Of a stretch of DNA of 64,000 bases, positions 7,790 through 15,700 are shown in pieces. Made by a program: the position numbers and the translations under genes. How positions within the stretch are numbered: the first letter of the stretch is position 1; each line of letters starts with the position of its first letter. Below the pieces are notes generated by a model that worked only from the letters and a program-made list of their open reading frames with translations, was not told where the DNA came from and did not search any database. The DNA comes from Chloroflexota bacterium (GTDB taxonomy: Bacteria > Chloroflexota > Anaerolineae > Aggregatilineales > Phototrophicaceae), in NCBI GenBank assembly GCA_011523515.1, contig WTGO01000054.1, forward strand, positions 33,595 through 97,594, given 5' to 3'.

Positions 7790-9367
7790 TTGCTGCCAGC
7801 ACAACATTGGGCTTACAGCTTCTCAATCGGCGCGGATGACATCGAAAGCATAACCAACTTACTGCTTGAAAAAGAATCTCCCCTATCCTCGGTCGAGCTC
7901 GCCACTGAAATCATCAAGGCGCGCGAAGATCATAGGCGGCGAAAGCTAGCGCAGAAATACCTGGACGCTAAAGTCTACCGCCCCTCCGAAACTTATGAAC
8001 TTGGCGATCGACTGACATTTTCTCAGCTGAATTACGCCACGGCCAAGGTCGTAAAACTGCGCGATGGCAAGAGCACGGATCTCCGTCCACTCCGGGTGGC
8101 CGCGGTTGAATTTGAAAGCTCCAACGGCAAGCCTGAAAGCCGCCTGCGCGAATTCGTCATCGCTTACGACCAGGACCATCCGCTAAACGACGCCGACAGC
8201 AATCGACATCCCAGCCAGTTAAAAGGCGATTACACAGTTGACGACATCCTCAATGATCCTGACACGGATATCGTCGAACAGGTGGACGACGCCCTGGAAC
8301 GCAACGCCGATCTGGTTCGCCTGGCCGGCACCTGGTTCGTGCGAGAGTTGATGCTTGAAGTCGACATAGGTCACCTGCATCTGGCCGAAGCCGTGCTCGA
8401 CATGCATGAGGGCGGCCCCTTGCGCCCGGAAGACATTTTGGACCAAATCGGCGGACTGGGCAGCGCGCCGCGCCCGCTGCAAATTTTCTCGCTAAATTAT
8501 TTCATGAATCAGGATGATCGCTTTGACGAAGTGGGTCCGGCGGGTAAAGTGTTATGGCATTTGACGGAGAAATTGCCGCGTTTGGTGCGCGAAGTGCCGG
8601 CGATATTGGAGTATGAGCCGATAGCGTTTGACCGCGCCAAACTGTCGCGCGAGATGAAGCAGTTGGAATACGACCTCGATGACGAACACTCGCCGGTAAC
8701 ATCGCCACGACCTGAAGAAGAAGTCAGCCTGACCTTGATCTACCCGCATCGCCGCGTGGGCACGCTGCCGATCAATTCGGAGACCAAGTATGTCTTTCCC
8801 GCGGCCAAAACACCACGAATCGCCATTACCATGATCGACGCATTAGACAAGAAGGAATATCCCTGCTGGGTGGTGCACGAGTTTAAGTATGTAGTGGGCT
8901 TGGCGCCGATATTCCAGAAGCATCATCTGCCGGTCGGCGCTTATGTCTACTTGACGCCGACGGAAGACCGCAGCCGGATCGAAATCGAATTCGATACTTA
9001 TCGGCCGCGCACCGAATGGATACCGGTCGTCGAGCGGTCCGACCGCGATCTGCTACGCTGCAAGACCGCCAAACGCGCCATCGGCGCCGATTATGATGAG
9101 ATGATTATCTTTGGCGTCACGAACTTGCCCGAAGTTGATCAGCTGGGCAAGGATTTGCTTGCCAAAGGCGCCTCCCTGGCGCAGCTGCTGGTGCATCTGG
9201 TGCGCGAACTCAGCAAGGAGAACCCGCAGGGCACGGTTCACGCCAAGATTCTCTATAGCACGCTAAACATATTGCGGCGCTGCCCGCCCGGGCCGATGTT
9301 CGCTACCTTGGCCAACGCGCCCGAAGTCGAAGATGTCGGCGGCAACTACTGGAAACTCAGCGAATAA
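7790..9367 (+). CDS. Unrecognised protein A of a three-gene module
   Basis: A 525-residue soluble protein that I do not recognise. The TTG start at 7790 has GGGAG about ten bases upstream, and no better start follows. The N-terminal 60 residues are helical and charged (ELATEIIKAREDHRRRK). Next comes a stretch that looks like a small beta-barrel (YRPSETYELGDRLTFSQLNYATAKVV). A later segment ending RFDEVGPAGKVLWHL resembles the wing of a winged-helix domain and may bind nucleic acid (inference). The C-terminal half is mixed alpha/beta without a catalytic motif I can name. It is followed by two more unknown genes on the same strand, 16 and 3 bases apart. Confidence 0.75.
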   Translation: MLPAQHWAYSFSIGADDIESITNLLLEKESPLSSVELATEIIKAREDHRRRKLAQKYLDAKVYRPSETYELGDRLTFSQLNYATAKVVKLRDGKSTDLRPLRVAAVEFESSNGKPESRLREFVIAYDQDHPLNDADSNRHPSQLKGDYTVDDILNDPDTDIVEQVDDALERNADLVRLAGTWFVRELMLEVDIGHLHLAEAVLDMHEGGPLRPEDILDQIGGLGSAPRPLQIFSLNYFMNQDDRFDEVGPAGKVLWHLTEKLPRLVREVPAILEYEPIAFDRAKLSREMKQLEYDLDDEHSPVTSPRPEEEVSLTLIYPHRRVGTLPINSETKYVFPAAKTPRIAITMIDALDKKEYPCWVVHEFKYVVGLAPIFQKHHLPVGAYVYLTPTEDRSRIEIEFDTYRPRTEWIPVVERSDRDLLRCKTAKRAIGADYDEMIIFGVTNLPEVDQLGKDLLAKGASLAQLLVHLVRELSKENPQGTVHAKILYSTLNILRRCPPGPMFATLANAPEVEDVGGNYWKLSE

Positions 9368-9383
9368 GAGCAGGTTATTTCGT

Positions 9384-9824
9384 ATGGCGCTGAATTACTT
9401 GATAAAGCCAAGTCTCGAAACCAAATTCTACATCGACTACGACTGGTGGGAGACAAGCCGCGACGACCTGCAGATCTACTTGTTGACGCACCTGTCGCAG
9501 GAGCAGCAGCAGGCGCTTGCGAGCCGGGATTTGGATGAGGTCTACGATTATGTTCATCCGGAAACCGGTGAAGTCTTTGCGCTTGACGCCTTGGGGATGG
9601 CCATTCAGGAGTCGTCCCGCAGCGACGACTTTATCAGCGATCATATTGGGCTGATCGACAGCGTGTTTCGCGCCTTCCTGGTCAACGGCAATCAGCCTTT
9701 GAATGCGCAGGAGTTGGCAGTGGCCACCGGGCGCAATGCTGCAACCATATTGAAGACTATCGGCGGTGTTCACATCTATCGCGGCATCATGCCTCACGCT
9801 CTGAGCCAGGTCTCGGAAGCCTGA
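9384..9824 (+). CDS. Unrecognised protein B of a three-gene module
   Basis: A 146-residue soluble protein, started at the ATG at 9384 after GAGCAGG. It contains a WWETSRDDLQIYLLTHLS segment, a HPETGEVFALDAL strand pair, and a C-terminal part (LVNGNQPLNAQELAVATGRNAATILKTIGG) that reads like a helix-turn-helix. A small winged-helix fold is plausible but not shown. It lies between proteins A and C with very short gaps, so the three are probably made together. Confidence 0.75.
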   Translation: MALNYLIKPSLETKFYIDYDWWETSRDDLQIYLLTHLSQEQQQALASRDLDEVYDYVHPETGEVFALDALGMAIQESSRSDDFISDHIGLIDSVFRAFLVNGNQPLNAQELAVATGRNAATILKTIGGVHIYRGIMPHALSQVSEA

Positions 9825-9827
9825 CCG

Positions 9828-10250
9828 ATGGCGCGCGTAATCAATACCAATAGCCCGGGCAAGCGCCGTAGCGCCCACATGCGCACGATCGCCGAAATCC
9901 TCAGACGGCTCAGCCAAGCGCAAGCCATCAACCAGGAAAGCAAAGACATGGCGGCCATGCTTGTCTATTGCTTGCGGGGAATAGACAGCACGGTCGAAGA
10001 GTCGATGGTCGCTTGGGAAAAGCGCGGCTATTGGAAAAAGTCGGATGAATTTCAGCAAAAGTGGTGGTGGGCGACATTGCTCTCGAAGTCAATCGAAAAG
10101 CTGGTGCGGAATGAAGACTGGGAGCAGCTGCCGGAGACGCTGATGCAGCTCTACGCCCATGTTTCCGACCTGAAAGTGAATCGAATGACACGCGATCCCA
10201 GCACTTGGCAGGGCGCGCACCAGAAGCTGATCAACGAAATGCGCGCCTGA
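9828..10250 (+). CDS. Unrecognised protein C of a three-gene module
   Basis: A 140-residue, predicted all-helical protein with a basic start (GKRRSAHMRTIAEILRRL) and a Trp-rich middle (AWEKRGYWKKSDEFQQKWWWATLL). No catalytic motif, signal peptide or membrane segment is visible. It begins three bases after protein B ends, which suggests translational coupling. I cannot name a family; a structural or adaptor partner of proteins A and B is the simplest guess. Confidence 0.72.
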   Translation: MARVINTNSPGKRRSAHMRTIAEILRRLSQAQAINQESKDMAAMLVYCLRGIDSTVEESMVAWEKRGYWKKSDEFQQKWWWATLLSKSIEKLVRNEDWEQLPETLMQLYAHVSDLKVNRMTRDPSTWQGAHQKLINEMRA

Positions 10251-10315
10251 TCCAATTGGCGAATCGCCACAGCAATCTCTGGGCAAATTGCATAAGCGCT
10301 TGTATACTGTGTCCA

Positions 10316-10742
10316 ATGGATCATTGGGCAGGGGCTTGGCATTTGTCTGTGATTGCAGGTGCGCCATTCGAATCCAGGCAGGATGAATCAGGCGACTCTA
10401 CCGAGTCATCAGTTCCAAAAACGGATGAGCAATACCACTTGGAGCGCTTGTCTTGGTTTGGCCTGGTCGGTGTGCTGGTCATCAGCGGAATGGCGCCGGA
10501 GTGGCTGCCATTGCATCATGGCCTGACGCCGCTGGCGGGCGGTCTGGTTCTGCTGATTGCTGCATTCCTCGAGCTACGCCGCCGTTTCCAGGTCTGCGTC
10601 GCGTTTGGTGGCGGGCATCGTGCTGCTGCTGCTCGCCGCGTTCAATTTCTTCAGCCGCCCGGAGCTTGACCTGTCCCTGCTTGCTGTGCTTGTAGTCATC
10701 GTTCTCATTGGCCGCGGCGTCATCATGCGCAGAAGCAACTAG
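10316..10742 (+). pseudogene. Small multi-pass membrane protein, apparently frameshifted
   Basis: From the ATG at 10316 one frame encodes an acidic N-terminus and two hydrophobic helices (WFGLVGVLVISGM and LTPLAGGLVLLIAAFLELRRRF), then turns into Arg/Ala/Gly-rich nonsense up to a stop at 10669. From about 10575 the frame one base later instead reads as two more membrane helices (LVAGIVLLLLAAF and LLAVLVVIVLIG) ending at 10742. Joined by one shift near 10575-10605, they give a sensible four-helix protein of about 140 residues. This is either a real lesion or a sequencing/assembly error. A TATACT at 10303-10308 sits only seven bases before the ATG, so a nearly leaderless transcript is possible. 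Confidence 0.55.
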
Positions 10743-10775
10743 CTGCTGGCTCGAACAAGAAGAGGGGAGCATTGA

Positions 10776-12422
10776 TTGAGCGCCACGCGACCGCAGGAGC
10801 TCACGGTTGAAGAGATCCGCAAGTTGGCGCTTCCCTTGAGCGCGCATGTGCTGTCGGGCGAGGGCCTGCTCGATCGCCCCATCACCTGGACGACAGTCAT
10901 CCACCCGGAAGACGATATCGACTCGAAGTCCGTACAGCGGGGCGAGCTGATTCTCATCGCCTCGTTGACAAATCCGCCCAGGGCGCACAGCGACACCGAG
11001 CTGATCCGCTGGACCGAGAAGGTCGGCGCCTCGGCGGTCGTATTCTGCGGCTTGGTCAGCACGTCGGCGCTGGCGGAGGCCCGGTCATGCAATTTGCCCG
11101 TGCTGTCGCTGCCCGAAGACACGCGCATTCGCGATGTAGAAAAGACCATCGTCGGTTTGCTGGTCAATCGCAAGGGCAATATCGAACGACGCGGCACGCA
11201 GATCTACCGACAGCTTACGCAGATATCGTCGCGCAATGAAGGCATGGACGCCCTCATCGGCGCTATGGCTCGTTTGACCAAGAAAACCGTGATCCTTCAG
11301 GACAAGCGGCTGCGCCCCATATCGCACAAGCTGCAGCCGAGCGTCATCGGCGTCTGGGATGATGTCGAATTCTTCCTCAAGAAACAAGACAACTTGCCAG
11401 TGGAGCTGCATGACCGGCATCGGGTGATTGAAGTCGACCCGCCGGTGCTGATGCAGGCTTTGCCGGTATCCGGCGTTGCGCGTCTGGTCGCGCCGGTCAT
11501 CACCAAGAATATCGGGCGTGGCTGCCTTTCGATTATCGGCCTGGAGAGCGACCTGGACGAAGTCGACCAGCTCGTATGCGAGCACGGCGCGGCGGCATGC
11601 GCGCTGGAGATGGCGAAACAAAAGGCTGTCAATGAGACGGAGAAGCGCCTGCGGGGCACCTTTCTGGATCGACTTCTTTTGGGAGACGTCAGCCTGCAAG
11701 AGGCCGTGCGACAAGGCGAGCGCTTCAACCATGATATGGCGCGGACACATGTCGCCTTCGTGCTTTCCTGGCGCGGCGAAAACAAGCCGTCGCTGCGGCG
11801 GCTGGAAACGACAGTAAATGCGATCATAACGGCGCGGGATACCGCGGCCCTGGTCTGGACGCGCGAAAAAGAAGGCGAAGTCGTCGTGTTTCACGCGACC
11901 GACTTTGACGACCCCATCGACCACAGTCTGGCGCTTTCGAATGCCTTCAGCGACGAGCTCACTCAACAATATCCGGGGAATCAGTTCGCCATCGGCCTGG
12001 GGCAAGTGGCGCGCGATGTCAACGCGTGGCGGGCCAGCTACCGCGACGCATTGCAAGCCATGGAGCTGGCCGAACGGTTGCAAACTGAAATACCGCTATT
12101 CATCGGCGACCTGGGCGTCTATCAATTGATCTTGAGCCTGTCAGATCGCAATCGGCTAAGCGAATTCTGCGAACAAACGCTGGGCACGCTGATCGAATAT
12201 GACATGCGGCAGAATGCAGATCTCATCAAGACCTTGGAAGCCTACTTCAACTGCCACGGCAACTTGTCGCAGACGGCCGAGTCCTTGATTGTGCATCGGA
12301 ATACCCTGCTCTATCGCATGAATCGCATCAATGAAATCGCCGGCATCGACTTGAACCGTCCTGAAACCCGTCTGGCGCTGCATCTGGCGCTGACGATACG
12401 CAGGCTATTGACCCTCGCTTGA
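10776..12422 (+). CDS. PucR-family transcriptional regulator
   Basis: A 548-residue one-component regulator. The N-terminal 130 residues match the PucR sensory domain (LPLSAHVLSGEGLLDRPITW). The middle contains a GAF/GGDEF_2-like region, and the C-terminus is the PucR helix-turn-helix with TLEAYFNCHGNLSQTAESL and VHRNTLLYRMNRI. The TTG start at 10776 is chosen because GAGGGGAG lies six bases upstream. PucR proteins commonly control nitrogen or purine catabolism. Its position just ahead of gltB, with a related regulator facing gltB from the other side, suggests control of glutamate synthesis (inference). Confidence 0.9.
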   Translation: MSATRPQELTVEEIRKLALPLSAHVLSGEGLLDRPITWTTVIHPEDDIDSKSVQRGELILIASLTNPPRAHSDTELIRWTEKVGASAVVFCGLVSTSALAEARSCNLPVLSLPEDTRIRDVEKTIVGLLVNRKGNIERRGTQIYRQLTQISSRNEGMDALIGAMARLTKKTVILQDKRLRPISHKLQPSVIGVWDDVEFFLKKQDNLPVELHDRHRVIEVDPPVLMQALPVSGVARLVAPVITKNIGRGCLSIIGLESDLDEVDQLVCEHGAAACALEMAKQKAVNETEKRLRGTFLDRLLLGDVSLQEAVRQGERFNHDMARTHVAFVLSWRGENKPSLRRLETTVNAIITARDTAALVWTREKEGEVVVFHATDFDDPIDHSLALSNAFSDELTQQYPGNQFAIGLGQVARDVNAWRASYRDALQAMELAERLQTEIPLFIGDLGVYQLILSLSDRNRLSEFCEQTLGTLIEYDMRQNADLIKTLEAYFNCHGNLSQTAESLIVHRNTLLYRMNRINEIAGIDLNRPETRLALHLALTIRRLLTLA

Positions 12423-12559
12423 CCTGCGCGCATAAGTGCCCGGCGCAGCCTAAGTGGCTGAGACGCGCTTTTCTGTCGCTTTTTGCCCATACAAAGTGCG
12501 AAAGACAGTAGACCTTGTACAAACTGCCTAAGCAATCAGTCCTGATGTCCATAAGTTCT

Positions 12560-12592
12560 TGCAATGTCAAGTATTGCAGCGCTTGGTAGAAT
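12560..12592 (+). promoter_or_regulatory. Candidate gltB promoter overlapped by an inverted repeat
   Basis: An inverted repeat, TGCAAT (12560-12565) and ATTGCA (12573-12578) with a 7-base spacer, overlaps a possible -35 (ATGTCA, 12564-12569) that is 17 bases from TAGAAT (12587-12592). The repeat is perfect over six bases per arm. A PucR-type regulator binding here would be well placed to act on gltB; that is inference. Confidence 0.4.
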
Positions 12593-12610
12593 ATTTGCCA
12601 GAACTCATGT

Positions 12611-12630
12611 ATTATCTAACATTATCTAAC
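12611..12630 (+). repeat. Perfect 10-base tandem duplication upstream of gltB
   Basis: ATTATCTAAC occurs twice without a gap. The 10-base period is close to one DNA turn, so both copies would face the same side of the helix, as expected for paired half-sites. It lies downstream of the candidate promoter and about 107 bases before the gltB start. The remaining 314-base gap (12423-12736) shows no further gene. Confidence 0.6.
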
Positions 12631-12736
12631 GGTAAATGAGTCGGGCATTGCGCTGACCTGCGGCTACGAATGCGCGTGGGATTGCGCGATGCAAGATTTT
12701 CTACAGGGACCGTTACGTTAGCCGTCAGGATGAGAA

Positions 12737-15700
12737 ATGAAACCAAACAGTCATTCCCTCAACGATCCCTTCGCTGATCTTCATCCGCTTGATCGCGAGC
12801 ATCGCGATGCATGCGCCTTGATTTGCTCGGTGCGCAAAGGCGGACAGGCGACGCACGGAAACGTAAAGCGAACAATCGAAGCCTTGACACGGATGGGCCA
12901 TCGCACCGGCTACGTCAACGGCGAAGGCGACGGCGTCGGCGTCTTGACCGATATCCCGCGTCAGCTATGGACGAAGTGGCTGGCGGAAGCCGGCTTGCGG
13001 TCTTCGCTGGCGACCGACCGCAATTTCTGGGTCGCCCATGTGATGATTCCGGCGCACGATCGCGCGCGCGCCCAATACATCGTCGATCAAATCTGCCACC
13101 AAATCAGCGAAGAGGGCCTGCACATACTCATCGACCGCGCGGGTCGGGTCAATCCACAAGTGTTGGGACCCAATGCGGAAAAGAACGAACCGGTTTTCTG
13201 GCAGATCGCCGGCATCAATGGCCAGGTCGCGTCACAGAATCTGGATCGCACGCTATTTGAGCTGCAAGTACAGCTGGAGCGTGAGCTTGAAGTGCATTTC
13301 CCCTCTTTCTCGGCGCATAGCGTCGTCTACAAGGTGCAGGGCACGATTGAGATTCTGCGCCGCTATTATCCGGAATTGCGCGATCCCGATTACGCATCGG
13401 CGATCACCATGGGCCATGCTCGCTACAGCACCAATACCAATCCCATATTCGAGCGCGCGCAGCCCTTCAATCTGATTGGCCACAACGGCGAATTCAACAC
13501 CATCTCGCGCTTCCGGCTGGAATCGGAAATGCTCGATATCCCTATGGTTGACGCCGGCTCCGACTCGCAGGATGTTGATCGCACGATTTACGCCTTGTGC
13601 ATGCGCTATGGCATGGACCTTATCGAGGCGATGGAGCATATCTTCCCGCCCTTTGAGCACGATCTCATACAGACGGCGCCGGATATTCACGCGATGTATA
13701 CCGAAATGCGCCATTCTTTCGGGCCTTTCGCCCAAGGCCCCGCCGCCGTGGTTGCCCGGCTGGGCAATCAAGCGGTCTTCAGCGTTGACGCTCTGGGATT
13801 GCGCCCCTTGTGGTTTGGCGAGACCGAGAAAGAATACTTCATTACATCGGAGCGTGGCGTATACGCGCTCGATTCGATGTCGGTCAGCCCCAAGCCGATG
13901 GCGCCCGGCGAAAAGATCGCCATGACTGTGAATACGGGCCAGCCCATTGAGGTGCTGGAATACCCGGCAATTCAACAGTACGTCTACAGCAAGCACCGCG
14001 ATCGCAAACCAGCCGCTTCCGCCAATGGCGGGATTTGGCAGGCCGAATCGGCTAATGGCGGCGGTCCGGCTGCGCCAGCCTATCCGATACCCCCAAGTGG
14101 CAACGGTGGCCATGCTTTGCAAGCGCAAGCCGCTCCCGTGGCCGTGATGGAGCGCAGTCTCGAGCGGCAGAAGACCGCCACGCAACTGCCGTGGTCGGAC
14201 GATCCGATCAAGGTAAACGCCGCGGTTATGTCGGGTTTCGGCTGGGAGCGTTATCACGTTGAAATCGTTTCCGCGCTGGCGCAGAACGGCAAAGAGCAGA
14301 TCGGATCGCTGGGCTGGGATGGCCCGCTGGCCGCGCTGAGCAATACGCGCGCGAATCTGGCGGACTACTTCAAAGAAACGATTGCCGTGGTGACGAACCC
14401 GTCGATCGACCGTGAACGCGAGCAGGCGCAATTCTCGTCTCAGGTATTGATCGGGCGCCGGCCGGATGTTGCCTCCGGGCGGGATGAAGAGGCGACGTTG
14501 ATTCGCTTGCAGATACCACTCTTGCTGGAGGAAATCCAGGAATTCGATGATGCCGACACCATACGCGAAATGGCTAACAAGCATGGAACCCTGCTAATCG
14601 GCGATCTTGTCAATATCTTCCACGACCGTATCGCCTTCTTTTCCATGGGCTGCCCCATGGATACCACCGTCGATCTGGCTGTGGAGGCGCTGCAAGACAG
14701 GGCTATCGAAGCGGTCGCCAATGGGACGGAATGCATCGTGCTGGATGACAGCGCCATCGCCAGCGGGGAAGAACTTTACATGGACCCGCTGCTGGTCGTC
14801 GCCGCCATTGACCGAGCGCTGCGGCTGGCTGACGAGACCCCGAACCTGCGACGCCGTACTGGCATTGTTGTACGGTCCGGCGCGCTGCGAGATTTGCATG
14901 ATCTGTCCATTTGCCTGAGCTTGGGCGCCAATGCGGTTCTGCCCTACGCCATGTACGCTGTATGTTTGGGAACCGCCCCGCGCGGCAGCAGGAAACCGCT
15001 CGTCGCCGAGCAGGTTGAAACCTCGTTCAGCAATACCTTGAACGCAATACACGCCGGCCTGCAGAAGATTACCTCCACGGTGGGCTGCCACGAGCTGCGC
15101 GGTTACGGGCACAGCTTCAGTTCCATCGGCCTGTCCAAGAATATCGCCGGCTTGCTGGGTACGCCGAATTATTTCGGCTCAACTGGTCGCGGGCTCACCT
15201 GGACCTCTGTCTACGAAGATGCCCAGGAGCGCGCGCAGGAGTTCCGCGGTGAAACGCGGGCGCGGCTGAAGAATCCCGAGCGCTTTTATCCCAAGATGTG
15301 GAAAAGAGCCGAGGCGGTCGCTCATGGTGAAATGGAATTCGATGAATACACCGAAACCCTGCTGGGCCTGGAAGACAAGATGCCGGTATCGCTGCGGCAT
15401 ATCTTGGGCTTGAAAGAGGGCCAAACGCCGATTGAAGCTGACGAAGTTGATATCAGCATCAAGGGCTATGACATGCCGGTTCTGATCAGCGCAATGTCTT
15501 TTGGCTCACAGGGCGAGTTGGCTTACCGCTCATACGCCGAAGCGGCTCACTTGCTCAATATCATCTGTATGAACGGCGAAGGCGGAGAAATCCAGGATTT
15601 GCTAGGCAGGCACCCGCGCAACCGCGGGCAGCAAGTGGCGTCCGGGCGCTTCGGCGTCAATATAGCCTTCCTTAACGCCGCCGACTACATCGAGATCAAG

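Noticed and set aside
7532..7807. A minus-strand frame between rpmH and the unknown trio
   Set aside because: It overlaps the rpmH promoter and has no ribosome-binding site or protein-like features.
10360..10385. TTCGAATCC resembling a tRNA T-loop
   Set aside because: No acceptor, D-arm or anticodon arm fits around it, and it lies inside the membrane-protein gene.
13253..14584. A 443-codon minus-strand frame inside gltB
   Set aside because: It lies entirely opposite the conserved glutaminase and central domains of GltB and shows no recognisable motif.
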